DNA from: Bryobacterales bacterium
GTDB taxonomy: Bacteria; Acidobacteriota; Terriglobia; Bryobacterales; UBA6623
DNA length: 38,852 nucleotides
Assembly (NCBI GenBank): GCA_028819235.1
Contig: JAPPMC010000093.1
Location: forward strand, 1-38,852
Direction: 5' to 3'
In this document: positions 17,218 through 25,575 of the stretch, piece after piece
Numbering within the stretch: position 1 is the stretch's first letter
How the letters are laid out: each line of letters begins with the position of its first letter
Program-made: the position numbers and the translations under genes
The notes under the pieces: generated by a model
Database searches by the model: none
What the model was told of the DNA's origin: nothing
What the model saw: the letters and a program-made list of their open reading frames with translations, nothing else

Positions 17218-18444
17218 TCAATGGTCAAGGATAGGGGTGAACGCGATCAAGCCGGCAATGGCGGCCGTCATGAAGTTTGAGAGGGTGGCGGCCAGCATGG
17301 CGCGCAGCCCGAGCGCCGCCATCTCAGCCCGCCGCGCCGGGACCATTGCCCCCAGCGCTCCGATGAGGATTCCCACCGACCCGATGTTCGCGAAGCCGCA
17401 GAGCGCATAGCTCGCTACAAGCGCGGATCTGGGCTCCAATGTGTCCCGGATCTGGCTCAGCTCCGCGAAGCTGACCAGTTCGTTGAGGACCATGCGCGTG
17501 CCGAGCAGGTTCCCCACCACGGGGGCATCGGCCCATTCGACGCCCAGGGCGAAAGCAACCGGGGCGAACAGTGGCCCAAGCACGTCCTGAAGGCTGGCGG
17601 GGAACCAGGAAACCCCGAGCACACCCTTGACGCCCGCCATCGCACCGTTGACCACTCCCACCAGCGCTACGAACACCAAGACCATAGCCCCAACCTGCAG
17701 CGCGACATTCAAGCCCTCCGATGTGCCGCGGGCGGCCGCGTCCACGACATTGCCGTCTTCGCTGACCTCTTGCTTGGGGATGCGGCCCATGGTCTCGGGC
17801 TGTCCCGTCTCGGGTTCGAAGATCTTGGAGAGCATCACGCAGGCCGGCGCGGTCATCGCTACGGCCGCCAGAAGGTGCTCGGCCTTAGCCGCCCCGATCT
17901 GCACGTAGGCCACCAGCATGGCCCCGGAGACTGTGGCCATTCCGCTGGTCATGATCGTCATCAGTTCCGAGCGCGTCAGGTTGTTCAGGTAGGGGCGGAT
18001 CGTCAGGGGCGCTTCAGCTTGGCCTAGGAACAGGTTTGCTGCCACGTTCAGCGACTCAGCGCCGCTGGCACGCATGCCGCGCTGCATCACGAACGCGAGT
18101 CCGGCCACGAGTTTTGGCATCACGCCGATGTGGTACAGGATTGCCGAGATGCATGAGACGAGGATGATGATGGGCAGGATCTGGAACGCGAACACGACTC
18201 CGTTCTCTGAACGGCCCAGATCGCCAAAGACCAAGCCTGTGCCCGCCTCCGACAGCAGGATGAAGTCATTGAAGCCCCTGCCGACCGCTTCGAAAACCGT
18301 TCCAAAGGGCGTCCGAAGGACGAGTGCCGCCAGCAGGGCTTGAAGGCCAACGCCCCAAGCGATGACGGCGGGACGCACGGACTTGCGCGAAGAGGACAAG
18401 GCAAAGGCGACGCCCAGCGCCAGCAGAATGCCCAGCAATCCCAT
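17218..18444 (-). CDS. Concentrative nucleoside transporter (CNT/NupC family)
   Basis: A polytopic inner-membrane symporter of the CNT family that imports nucleosides using an ion gradient. It opens with M-G-L-L-G-I-L-L-A-L-G-V-A-F and an R-K-S-V-R-P turn, as NupC proteins do. Later come F-G-D-L-G, a gate-like segment, G-Q-A-E-A-P-L at the substrate-site helix, M-T-S-G-M-A-T-V-S-G, and the C-terminal N-E-x-V-x-F and S-Y-A-L-C-G-F-A-N-I-G-S-V-G-I motifs. The length of about 408 residues is typical. An upstream TTG at 18483 would add 13 residues; the ATG at 18444 gives the usual N-terminus. It precedes plsY in the same direction with only a few bases between them. Nucleoside specificity cannot be read from the sequence. 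Confidence 0.92.
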   Translation of the reverse strand: MGLLGILLALGVAFALSSSRKSVRPAVIAWGVGLQALLAALVLRTPFGTVFEAVGRGFNDFILLSEAGTGLVFGDLGRSENGVVFAFQILPIIILVSCISAILYHIGVMPKLVAGLAFVMQRGMRASGAESLNVAANLFLGQAEAPLTIRPYLNNLTRSELMTIMTSGMATVSGAMLVAYVQIGAAKAEHLLAAVAMTAPACVMLSKIFEPETGQPETMGRIPKQEVSEDGNVVDAAARGTSEGLNVALQVGAMVLVFVALVGVVNGAMAGVKGVLGVSWFPASLQDVLGPLFAPVAFALGVEWADAPVVGNLLGTRMVLNELVSFAELSQIRDTLEPRSALVASYALCGFANIGSVGILIGALGAMVPARRAEMAALGLRAMLAATLSNFMTAAIAGLIAFTPILDH

Positions 18445-18674
18445 GCGAGCGAACCATTGTACTGGGATCCCTCTTGGCGCCAAGGGCGGCCGCCCTCACA
18501 GTCCTCGGCGTTCGACTGTTGCAACTGCAGGCGAGTCGTGGCGGCCCCGCGCTGCCGCGCATCTCCCGCAGTTGTCGATTCAGGCCGTCGCCCTGTCCGC
18601 TCGCTGGCGATAAAAAACGGGTCCGTCGACCGCTGCGGAGCCTCCGTGGAATCGCCGCCGTTTAGACTACGCGC

Positions 18675-19118
18675 ATGCGGCCCAAGCCTGCTCCAGTCGA
18701 CACCGACAGACTCCCGGAACTGGCCCAAGCCACGATGGCGCGAGCGCCGTTTCCGATGTTCGCCAGCGTGGACCGGGACCGCCCGAGGCTCCGCCCGGTC
18801 TCTCCGGTCGAGACCGACGGATTCACGGTCTACGTTGCCTCGTTGCGCAGTTCGCACAAGACCGGCGAGCTTGCCGCCAATCCCAATGTCGAACTGTGCT
18901 ATCTCGACGACGGACATGACCAGGTGCGCATTGAGGGCACCGCCGAACTGGTCTTAGACCGGGCCGACCGCCTTCGGATCTGGGACGCAAACCCACTGCT
19001 GCGATCTTTTCTTGGATCGATCGACAATCCGGAGTTCATGCTTTATCGCATCGCGGCCCGTCGGGTGCGGTTCATGCGTGAGTGGGCTCTCGAGTACTAC
19101 GAAGTTCCGCTGGGCTGA
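18675..19118 (+). CDS. Pyridoxamine 5'-phosphate oxidase-like flavin-binding protein
   Basis: A 147-residue split-barrel protein. It begins with a short helix, then a strand (F-P-M-F-A-S-V-D) and the R-P-V-S-P region, followed by S-L-R-S-S-H-K-T-G-E-L-A-A-N-P-N-V-E, the typical FMN-phosphate-contact loop of this superfamily (general stress protein 26 type). It is shorter than true PdxH and lacks the PdxH C-terminal signature, so vitamin B6 synthesis is unlikely. A redox or flavin/F420-binding role is the family expectation. The gene is divergent from the nucleoside transporter with a short shared upstream region, and is followed by an oxidoreductase gene on the same strand. Confidence 0.87.
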   Translation: MRPKPAPVDTDRLPELAQATMARAPFPMFASVDRDRPRLRPVSPVETDGFTVYVASLRSSHKTGELAANPNVELCYLDDGHDQVRIEGTAELVLDRADRLRIWDANPLLRSFLGSIDNPEFMLYRIAARRVRFMREWALEYYEVPLG

Positions 19119-19219
19119 AGCGCGGACTTGGTTTCGGGCCCCGAAAGAGGATGCCCGCCCGGTCCTTAGATGGCGCGGCACAGGATCCGGCCGCCGTGCC
19201 CTACAATCGGGGCAGTTCT

Positions 19220-19225
19220 AGGAGG
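19220..19225 (+). promoter_or_regulatory. Strong Shine-Dalgarno deciding the oxidoreductase start
   Basis: AGGAGG ends six bases before the ATG at 19232. This rules out the longer frame that opens at 19082 inside the preceding gene and places a twin-arginine signal at the N-terminus. Confidence 0.8.
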
Positions 19226-19231
19226 CCAAGG

Positions 19232-20548
19232 ATGGATCGACGAGCATTCCTCTCCGCGACGGGTTCAACCGTTGCAACCCTCACCGCGGCACAGTACTCC
19301 CGCGTCCTTGGGGCAAACGACCGCCTTCAGGCCGCAGTGGTCGGCGTCAACGGCAGGGGCAAGTCGCACATCAGGTCCGTTGCGCAGAATCCCGGCATGA
19401 GTGTCGGGGCCGTCGTCGATATTGACCAGGCGGTTGCCGAGAAGGCTGCGACCCTGGCAACTCAGTACCAGTCCGACCGGCCCAAGGAGTACCGGGATCT
19501 GCGGGACATGCTGGGCGACAAGGACATCGATGTGGTCACGATCGCCACCACGAACCACTGGCACGCGCTCTCGACCATTTGGGCCGTCCAGGCGGGCAAG
19601 GACGTGTATTGCGAGAAGCCCGCGAGCCACAACATCTGGGAGGGCCGCAAGATGGTCGAGGCAGCCCGCAAGTACAAGCGGATTGTCCAGATCGGCCAGC
19701 AGTCGCGCTCGACGCCTTTCAAGATCGATGCCGTTCAGCGCTTGAGGGAGGGTGTGATCGGCGAACTCTACATGGCCAAGGGGCTCTGCTACAAGCGGCG
19801 CAAGTCGATCGGGTCCACGACGGCCAGCCCGGTGCCCCCAGGGGTCGACTACGACATTTGGCTGGGGCCGGCCCAGCCGCACGAGTTCAAGCAGAACCGG
19901 TTCCACTACAACTGGCACTGGCATTGGGCCTTCGGTAACGGCGACATCGGAAACCAGGGCGTCCATGAGATGGACGTCGCGCGCTGGGGCCTGGGCTTGG
20001 ATCACCTTCCCCGGCACGCCCATTCTGCGGGCGGCCATTTCGTCTATGACGACGATCAGGAGACGCCGAATACGCAGCACGCGGTCTTTGACTACGGCGA
20101 CCGCATGCTGCAGTTTGAGGTTCGGGGCTTGGTAACGGGTGGCGAGTGCCGCTTGCTGGAGGACTCGGGGGGCGGCCGGCACACGATTGGCGTCCTGTTC
20201 TTCGGCAGCGACGGAATCCTGACCATGTCAAATTCCGGGTATCAGACCTATCTCGGAGAGAATCGCTTGCCCGGGCCGTCCATGAAGGCCACGGGAGATA
20301 ACACTACGGCCCTGCATTTCGAGAACTTCCGCAAGGCCGTGATGAGCCGCAGGATGAGCGACCTCAACTGTGACGTGCTCGAAGGCCACCTGTCGGCGGC
20401 TCTTTGCCACTTGGCCAATATCTCGTTCCGGACCGGCGACAAGCTGTTGTTCGATGCGGAACGGGAGCGGTTCGTGGGGAATTACGGCGCGGACACGCTG
20501 CTGACGAGGGACTACCGAGAGCCTTGGGTCGTGCCTGACTCGGTTTGA
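19232..20548 (+). CDS. TAT-exported Gfo/Idh/MocA family oxidoreductase
   Basis: A 438-residue NAD(P)-dependent sugar or inositol oxidoreductase-type protein. The N-terminus M-D-R-R-A-F-L followed by a hydrophobic stretch is a twin-arginine signal, so it is probably exported folded with its cofactor. The Rossmann part begins with A-A-V-V-G-V-N-G-R-G and includes the family landmark E-K-P at 128-130, whose lysine contacts cofactor and substrate. The C-terminal beta-sheet domain contains W-H-W-H-W-A-F-G-N-G-D-I-G-N-Q-G-V-H-E-M-D and W-G-L-G. Secreted members of this type are plentiful in bacteria that degrade complex glycans, such as Acidobacteria and Planctomycetes. The exact substrate is unknown. 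The length is normal for the exported subfamily. Confidence 0.93.
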   Translation: MDRRAFLSATGSTVATLTAAQYSRVLGANDRLQAAVVGVNGRGKSHIRSVAQNPGMSVGAVVDIDQAVAEKAATLATQYQSDRPKEYRDLRDMLGDKDIDVVTIATTNHWHALSTIWAVQAGKDVYCEKPASHNIWEGRKMVEAARKYKRIVQIGQQSRSTPFKIDAVQRLREGVIGELYMAKGLCYKRRKSIGSTTASPVPPGVDYDIWLGPAQPHEFKQNRFHYNWHWHWAFGNGDIGNQGVHEMDVARWGLGLDHLPRHAHSAGGHFVYDDDQETPNTQHAVFDYGDRMLQFEVRGLVTGGECRLLEDSGGGRHTIGVLFFGSDGILTMSNSGYQTYLGENRLPGPSMKATGDNTTALHFENFRKAVMSRRMSDLNCDVLEGHLSAALCHLANISFRTGDKLLFDAERERFVGNYGADTLLTRDYREPWVVPDSV

Positions 20549-20581
20549 TCGCCTGCCGGCGACGCAGCCGCTTACGGAATG

Positions 20582-20613
20582 GGCTGCGCGGACGGCCCGA
20601 GGGCCGCGCAGCC
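20582..20613. terminator. GC-rich 10-bp stem between convergent genes
   Basis: GGCTGCGCGG and CCGCGCAGCC form a perfect 10-bp stem separated by 12 bases, lying between the 3' end of the oxidoreductase gene (20548, plus) and that of the small CcmD-like gene (20625, minus). The position fits a bidirectional transcription-end hairpin. No clear T-tract accompanies it. Confidence 0.5.
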
Positions 20614-20624
20614 GACGCTACAGG

Positions 20625-20795
20625 TCAGTCTCCGGAGTTGCCTGCCGTTCTCGAGGCTTGATCGAGCTGTGCCCGCAGGTCGCGAACCTGCCGCTCCAGC
20701 TCGCGGGTGCGGCCCGAGAGGAATGTCACGTATCCAACATGCATGGCCCACGCCACGCTGAAGGCTGCCCAGAGCCACTTGAAGTTTGGTTCCAC
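20625..20795 (-). CDS. Small CcmD family protein
   Basis: A 56-residue membrane protein that starts 32 bases after the ccmC stop on the same strand. The GTG at 20795 follows a purine-rich GAAGGAAGG stretch, and an in-frame stop lies just upstream, so the start is well fixed. The translation opens with E-P-N-F-K-W-L-W-A-A-F, then one hydrophobic helix through V-A-W-A-M-H-V-G-Y-V-T-F-L, then a charged R-E-L-E-R-Q-V-R-D-L coiled-coil-like tail. This is the layout of CcmD-type proteins that sit with CcmC in heme export for cytochrome c maturation. Identification rests on size, topology and position; the sequence is too short for a stronger claim. Confidence 0.72.
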   Translation of the reverse strand: MEPNFKWLWAAFSVAWAMHVGYVTFLSGRTRELERQVRDLRAQLDQASRTAGNSGD

Positions 20796-20827
20796 CGGTT
20801 CGATTCCTTCCTTCGGTTACTCCGGAC

Positions 20828-21520
20828 TCACGCCAAAGCCTGCACTTGCCGCCTGACAGCGTGCGCGGCGCGGCGCAGGGCTTCGAGGCGGCGTCGCTGC
20901 CGCACCAAGCACCAGAACAACAGGCCAAGCGACGCTATCGTGAAGAAGAGCACGAAGGTCATGCGCGGATCCAGGGAGCCCTCTCCGCCGAGTACCGGGG
21001 CTGGATGCTGCGTCCGCCACCAGCGGTTGGCCATGTAGACGATCGGCACGTCCACCATGCCGAAGATTGAGACGACCGCGCACACCGCAGCTCGCTGGCT
21101 TGGCTCCTCGATCGACTGGCGCAGGATCAGGTAGGCCATATAGATCAGCGCCAGCAGGAGCATGGACGTCAGCCTGGCGTCCCAAGCCCAGTACACGCCC
21201 CAGATCGGCTTAGCCCACAGGCAGCCTGTCACCAAGTTGACGCAGGCGAACAGCAGCCCGACCTCGTTGCAGGCGACGGAGAGGTCGTCCATCCGGTGCT
21301 CCCGCTTCGCCAAGAAACCAATTGCGGCCCCTCCTCCGATGAAGAAGGCCGCAAACGCCACTGCCGCGGAGGGCACGTGCAGGTAGAAAATGCGCTGGAC
21401 GGGTCCCATCGTCGCCTCCATCGGGACCCACAGAAAGATGAGGTACATCGCCGCGAGCAGCGAAGCACCGGTCAGCCCCGCCAGCCACTTGGGAACCGCC
21501 TCGCGCGCCACCGTAGCCAT
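20828..21520 (-). CDS. ccmC: Heme exporter protein CcmC
   Basis: An inner-membrane heme-handling protein of system I cytochrome c maturation, which presents heme to CcmE. There are six hydrophobic segments. The tryptophan-rich periplasmic signature W-G-V-Y-W-A-W-D-A-R-L-T-S lies at about 107-119, with conserved histidines in Y-L-H-V-P-S-A (about 48) and the segment before the last helices. The ATG at 21520, preceded by AAGGTGG, gives a usual N-terminus and about 230 residues; a GTG at 21553 would add 11. The gene is followed by the small CcmD-like gene, but no ccmA, ccmB, ccmE or ccmF is adjacent: upstream is the divergent ftcD. The window's decaheme cytochrome would be a client of this pathway. 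Confidence 0.93.
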   Translation of the reverse strand: MATVAREAVPKWLAGLTGASLLAAMYLIFLWVPMEATMGPVQRIFYLHVPSAAVAFAAFFIGGGAAIGFLAKREHRMDDLSVACNEVGLLFACVNLVTGCLWAKPIWGVYWAWDARLTSMLLLALIYMAYLILRQSIEEPSQRAAVCAVVSIFGMVDVPIVYMANRWWRTQHPAPVLGGEGSLDPRMTFVLFFTIASLGLLFWCLVRQRRRLEALRRAAHAVRRQVQALA

Positions 21521-21648
21521 TCCACCTTGAGTGTATCCGAGCGGCGGCGGCACGAGCCTGGCACTTCTGTTCCGCGGAGGGCCCTCTGCTCCGCGAGATC
21601 CGCGGGCCTGGCACGGCTCCGGCAGCCGATAATGGGGCCGCTGGGCTG

Positions 21649-22581
21649 ATGGCGGGTTTAGCGGAGTGCGTCCCGAACGTTTCGGTCGGTCGGGAGCCCG
21701 CAGTCCTGGATCTCCTAGAACGGTCCGTTACCGATTCCGGCGCGGCCCTTCTTGACACGCACAGCGATCCGGACCACAACCGATCCGTTCTGACGCTCGC
21801 TGGCGGATTGGCCGACATCCGGCGCGCTGTCTTGGCGTTGGCCAGAGTCGCCGTCCGGGCCATCGACCTGCGCCGGCATGCTGGTGCTCACCCTAGGGTC
21901 GGGGTTCTGGACGTTGTGCCGATCGTTCCCCTCGACGGGACCGATCTGAGTGCTTGTGTCGGCGAGGCCCACACCTTGGGTCAACGGATTTGGGAGCAGT
22001 TCTCCGTGCCCGTTTACCTGTACGGCCGGGCCGCGTCGCAACCGAGCCGGGAACGGCTTGAGGCCGTTCGCAGGTTTGGCTTCGAGCGGCTCTCCCAAAT
22101 GGTCGGGGAGGGGAAAATGCTGCCGGACATTGGGGGCCCAACGCTCCACGAGTCGGCCGGGGCGTGCTTCGTCGGCGTCCGGGACATCATGGTCGCCCTG
22201 AACGTTGCCTTGGGAGGCTGCAGCGTGGCGGTGGCGAAGCGTGTCGCCGGTCAGGTGCGGGAGCGCGGGGGCGGACTGCCCGGAGTGAAAGCGCTCGGGC
22301 TGTACCTAGAGTCCGCCGGCGAGGTTCAGGTGTCCATGAACGTCACCAAGCCTTGTGCCACTCCGATCGGTACCGTGATCGACGTTGTCCGCGAGCGCGC
22401 CGTTTCTATGGGGGCCACTTTCTTGCACGCGGAACTCGTCGGTCTGGCCCCTCGAGCTGCGCTGGGCCCGGACCCGGCGGCCCTAGGAATCCGGGGCTAC
22501 GGCCCAGCCATGGTGCTCGAGAATCGTCTTGCGGGTCTTTGCGGACCGCCCGATAGCGGGAGGCGTTGCCGGCCCCGCTGA
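21649..22581 (+). CDS. ftcD: Glutamate formimidoyltransferase
   Basis: Transfers the formimino group from N-formimino-glutamate to tetrahydrofolate, the last step of one histidine degradation route, in the cytosol. At 310 residues it is the stand-alone transferase without the cyclodeaminase domain found in the fused animal enzyme. Signatures: E-C-V-P-N-V-S at 6-12, D-H-N-R-S-V-L-T at 42-49, and H-A-G-A-H-P-R-V-G at 77-85, where the second histidine is the catalytic base region, followed by D-V-V-P. The N- and C-subdomains both appear complete (M-N-V-T lies in the second half). No hut genes or cyclodeaminase gene are adjacent. It is divergent from ccmC and convergent with pnp. Confidence 0.93.
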   Translation: MAGLAECVPNVSVGREPAVLDLLERSVTDSGAALLDTHSDPDHNRSVLTLAGGLADIRRAVLALARVAVRAIDLRRHAGAHPRVGVLDVVPIVPLDGTDLSACVGEAHTLGQRIWEQFSVPVYLYGRAASQPSRERLEAVRRFGFERLSQMVGEGKMLPDIGGPTLHESAGACFVGVRDIMVALNVALGGCSVAVAKRVAGQVRERGGGLPGVKALGLYLESAGEVQVSMNVTKPCATPIGTVIDVVRERAVSMGATFLHAELVGLAPRAALGPDPAALGIRGYGPAMVLENRLAGLCGPPDSGRRCRPR

Positions 22582-22717
22582 CGGTCCGCGCCCAACTGGC
22601 GGTAATGGCCAGTCTCGGGGCCGCCCCCAACTATCCGGTTGTCAGAGGCGGCACACTTAAGATCCGTAGCGGTCTGGAAGACCGGCCCTTGAGAATCGGT
22701 TCGGCCCGACCGTCAGC
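22577..22717. repeat. Compound inverted repeat between convergent ftcD and pnp
   Basis: Outer arms GCTGACGGTC (22577-22586, containing the ftcD stop) and GACCGTCAGC (22708-22717) are perfectly complementary over 10 bp. Between them lie smaller hairpins, including ACTGGC/GCCAGT and CGGTCT-gga-AGACCG. The arrangement could fold as a multi-branched transcript end. It is not a tRNA, since no consistent cloverleaf could be built. It may be chance in GC-rich DNA. Confidence 0.3.
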
Positions 22718-22767
22718 CACACAGCCGTGTCACAGCCGGTCTGGGCCGTGCGCCCCGAGGATCTGCC

Positions 22768-25044
22768 TTAATTGCGGCTTCCCGCAGGAGACCGCCGCTT
22801 CCGTGAGAAACGCCGTCCGCGGAACGGCCGGTCGCGGCCGCCCCTGTCGCGGCCGCCCCTGTCGCGCCCGCGACTCGGTGGCCGCCTTCGGCCGCCCCTC
22901 GGCCGGGACCGGTCTCCCCGCTTTGGTCCACGTTCCCCGCTCGCCGCGGTGTCTCCGCGGTAGCCTTCCAGGAGGGCCCGGCGGCTGAGCCGAATCCGGT
23001 TCCCTTCTACGGCCAAGCACTTCACCTTCACCTGATCGCCAACATTCAGCTCGTCACTCACCTGCCGGATGTGGTGCTGCGAGATCTCGCTGATGTGAAG
23101 GAGGCCCTCCGTGCCCGGGAAGATTTCGACGAACGCACCGAAGTCGGCGATCTTGGTGACCGTTCCCAAGTATTCCTCGCCTTCCTCCGCAGTGGCGGTC
23201 AGCGCCTTGATGCGCTCAATTGCTGCGCTTCCCTTCCTGCGGTCGGTGGATGCAACGTTGACTGTTCCGTCGTCGTCGACATCGATCTTGGTCCCGGTCT
23301 CCTCGACCAAGGCCTTGATCGTCTTGCCTCCGGGGCCGATCAGGTCGCGGATCTTGCTGGTCGGAATCTTGATGGTCGTGATCTGCGGGGCGTGCTCCGC
23401 CAGTTCTTTCCGCGGAGCGTCGATTGTTGCCACCATCGTGTCCAGAATCTCGAGCCGGGCGTCGCGCGCTTGCGCCAGTGCCTTCTCAAGCACCGCCAGA
23501 CTGACATTGGGCTGCTTAATGTCCATCTGCAGGGCGGTGATGCCGTTCTTCGTCCCGGCGACCTTGAAGTCCATGTCGCCGAAGTGGTCCTCGGCCCCTG
23601 CGATGTCCGTAAGGACCGCGAACTCGTCTCCTTGGGAGACCAGACCCATCGCGATGCCGGCGACTGGCGCCTTCAGGGGGACGCCAGCATCCATCAGGGA
23701 CAGCGTTCCGCCGCACACCGTTGCCATGGAGCTCGAACCGTTGGACTCCAGAATGTCGCTGACCACGCGGATCGAGTAGGGGAAGTCCTCGTGGTCCGGC
23801 ACCATCGGCGTTAGAGCCCGCTCTGCTAGCAGTCCGTGGCCGATCTCCCGACGGCCCGGTCCCCGCATCCAACCGGTCTCTCCCACGCAGAAGGGCGGGA
23901 AGTTGTAGTGCACCATGAAGGTCTTCTCGTAGTCGGGATCCTCAAGGCGCTCTTGGCGCTGGCCGTCCACCTTCGTCCCCAGCGTGGTCGAGACCATGGC
24001 TTGCGTCTCACCTCGCGTGAACACGGCCGACCCGTGGGCCTGCGGGAGTTCTCGCACCGAGCAGCTGATCGGGCGGATCTGCGCGGGCTCCCGTCGGTCC
24101 GGCCGCCGGCCAAGCTCGAAGACCTGCTTGCGGAACAGCTTCTCCTGCCACGGGCCGAGGAACTTCTTAGCCTGCTTCCGCTTCTCGTCGTCTTCCTCGT
24201 ACGCTGCGAAGATCTCCTTCTTGATCGCACCAAACTCGGCGTAGCTTGCGAGCTTGTCCTTGTTGCTTGTGTCCAGGGCTTCTTCGGCCCTCTCGCCCCA
24301 CTTGGCCTCAATCTCGTCGCGCAGGGCGTGATCGACCACGGGCTCGACCACGGACCGCTTCGGCTTTCCGGCCTTGGCGGCCAGCTCCTCGATCGCGCCG
24401 ATCATCAGTTTGCACGCCTCGTGCCCCCTGCGGATGGCTTCGAGCATGGCGCTCTCTTCGGCCTCGTTCCCGTCGGCCTCGACCATCACGATGCCCTCCT
24501 TGGCGGCCGCTACGGTCAGGTTCACGTCTGCTCCCGACAGCTCTTCGTAGGTTGGGTTCAGCGCCCACTCGCCTGAGGCGAGGCGCGCCACGCGAACCGA
24601 GCCCGTGGTGTGCACGACGGGGATGTCCGAGACCGCGACTGCCGCGGATGCCCCCAGCATCGCGTAGACGCTTGGGTCGTGGTTTGGGTCGGCGGACATG
24701 ACGGAGCCGACCACTTGGGTGTCGTAGCGGTACCCGTCCGGGAAGAGCGGCCGCAGGGGCCGGTCGATCAGCCGACAGGTGATGACCTCTTTCTCGGTCG
24801 GTCGGGCCTCGCGCTTGATATAGCCGCCCGGGAACCGTCCCGCGGAGTACGTGTACTCTCGGTAGTCGACTGTCAGCGGGAAGAAGTCAATGTCTTCCCT
24901 AGGGTCGGCGGCCGACGTGGCTGCCACCAGAACCATCGTGTTGTCGCAGCGCACGACCACCGATCCGCCCGCCTGTTTCGCAAGGCGGCCCGTCTCGAGC
25001 GTGACGGTTCTGCCGCCAAGCTCGAACTCTACTGTGTGTTTCAT
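22768..25044 (-). CDS. pnp: Polyribonucleotide nucleotidyltransferase
   Basis: PNPase, the 3'-to-5' phosphorolytic exoribonuclease of RNA turnover. Two RNase PH-like cores are visible (the first with D-Y-R-E-Y-T-Y-S-A-G-R-F-P-G-G, the second with G-R-R-E-I-G-H-G-L-L-A-E-R-A-L and the acidic D-M-D-F-K-V-A-G-T), then a KH domain (I-R-D-L-I-G-P-G-G-K-T-I-K) and an S1 domain (G-T-V-T-K-I-A-D-F-G-A-F-V-E-I). I chose the ATG at 25044, giving the canonical M-K-H-T-V-E-F-E-L-G opening with AGAGGA upstream; a GTG at 25089 is less likely. At about 758 residues it is somewhat longer than usual, because the S1 domain is followed by a roughly 60-residue Arg/Gly-rich basic tail built partly from a 15-base tandem repeat. 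It lies downstream of rpsO, the classical arrangement. Confidence 0.97.
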   Translation of the reverse strand: MKHTVEFELGGRTVTLETGRLAKQAGGSVVVRCDNTMVLVAATSAADPREDIDFFPLTVDYREYTYSAGRFPGGYIKREARPTEKEVITCRLIDRPLRPLFPDGYRYDTQVVGSVMSADPNHDPSVYAMLGASAAVAVSDIPVVHTTGSVRVARLASGEWALNPTYEELSGADVNLTVAAAKEGIVMVEADGNEAEESAMLEAIRRGHEACKLMIGAIEELAAKAGKPKRSVVEPVVDHALRDEIEAKWGERAEEALDTSNKDKLASYAEFGAIKKEIFAAYEEDDEKRKQAKKFLGPWQEKLFRKQVFELGRRPDRREPAQIRPISCSVRELPQAHGSAVFTRGETQAMVSTTLGTKVDGQRQERLEDPDYEKTFMVHYNFPPFCVGETGWMRGPGRREIGHGLLAERALTPMVPDHEDFPYSIRVVSDILESNGSSSMATVCGGTLSLMDAGVPLKAPVAGIAMGLVSQGDEFAVLTDIAGAEDHFGDMDFKVAGTKNGITALQMDIKQPNVSLAVLEKALAQARDARLEILDTMVATIDAPRKELAEHAPQITTIKIPTSKIRDLIGPGGKTIKALVEETGTKIDVDDDGTVNVASTDRRKGSAAIERIKALTATAEEGEEYLGTVTKIADFGAFVEIFPGTEGLLHISEISQHHIRQVSDELNVGDQVKVKCLAVEGNRIRLSRRALLEGYRGDTAASGERGPKRGDRSRPRGGRRRPPSRGRDRGGRDRGGRDRPFRGRRFSRKRRSPAGSRN
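22831..22866 (-). repeat. 15-base tandem repeat encoding the R/G tail of PNPase
   Basis: The unit gtcgcggccgcccct occurs twice in tandem (22831-22845 and 22846-22860) and begins a third time. It is in frame, so each unit adds five residues of a D-R-G-G-R type motif to the PNPase tail. Unit number could vary by slippage. Confidence 0.7.
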
Positions 25045-25188
25045 TTGTTGGGTTATCCTCTCTGCCGTGGACGCCTCCTTGGCGGCCACGTTTCACTGGC
25101 CTAGCAAGCAGAAGGGCTGGTGCGGGCGGGCTTGACTGCCCGAAGAGTTGTTGTCCGTGAGCGGCACTCACTTTGCCGCGAGCCCGGT

Positions 25189-25217
25189 GCGGACGGCCAT
25201 TCTGCCGGTTCGTCCGC
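25189..25217 (-). promoter_or_regulatory. Stem in the rpsO-pnp intergenic leader
   Basis: GCGGACG (25189-25195) and CGTCCGC (25211-25217) form a 7-bp stem in the 205-base spacer between rpsO and pnp. In enterobacteria a double-stranded leader at this location is cut by RNase III for PNPase autoregulation. A similar role here is inference by position; the stem could also be an rpsO terminator or attenuator. Confidence 0.3.
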
Positions 25218-25249
25218 GGTCGTGCTGGCTGACCCAGCGGGTTAACGCT

Positions 25250-25519
25250 CTAGCCGCGTAGTCCCAAGGACTCCACGACTCTCACGTACTCGCTGGGGTT
25301 CTTCCTGCTCAAATACTTGAGCAAACGCCTCCGCCGACTGACCATCTTGTGCAGGCCGCGCCGGGAGGAAAAGTCCTTGCGGTGCTCCTTGAGATGTTCG
25401 GTGAGATGCAAAATGCGATGCGTCAGAGCTGCGATCTGGACTTGTGATGAGCCTACATCCTTCGCGTGGGCCCCATAATTCTTGACCAGATCTCGCTTTG
25501 CCTGAGAGTCGAGTAGCAT
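25250..25519 (-). CDS. rpsO: 30S ribosomal protein S15
   Basis: An 89-residue primary 16S rRNA-binding protein of the small-subunit platform. The whole protein is typical: D-V-G-S-S-Q-V-Q-I-A-A-L-T-H-R-I near residues 21-36, H-L-K-E-H-R-K-D-F-S-S-R-R-G-L near 42-56, and R-R-R-R-L-L-K-Y-L toward the C-terminus. The length is exactly that of the family. The ATG is preceded by AAGGAGG, about 12 bases upstream, and by a good promoter. It is the first gene of the rpsO-pnp pair. Confidence 0.97.
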   Translation of the reverse strand: MLLDSQAKRDLVKNYGAHAKDVGSSQVQIAALTHRILHLTEHLKEHRKDFSSRRGLHKMVSRRRRLLKYLSRKNPSEYVRVVESLGLRG

Positions 25520-25575
25520 GCTCGGTTCAGGCCTCCTTCCTCAACCCAATCCTTGTTCTGCTTGCGCTGAAGCTG

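Noticed and set aside
20780..20815. A T-arm-like GGTTCGATTCC.
   Set aside because: There is no matching 5-bp stem or cloverleaf; the bases belong to the start region of the CcmD-like gene.
22577..22717. A possible tRNA-Leu or tRNA-Sec, because TTAAGAT and a GGTTCGG stretch lie between the inverted arms.
   Set aside because: No acceptor, D, anticodon and T stems could be paired consistently, and the length is wrong.
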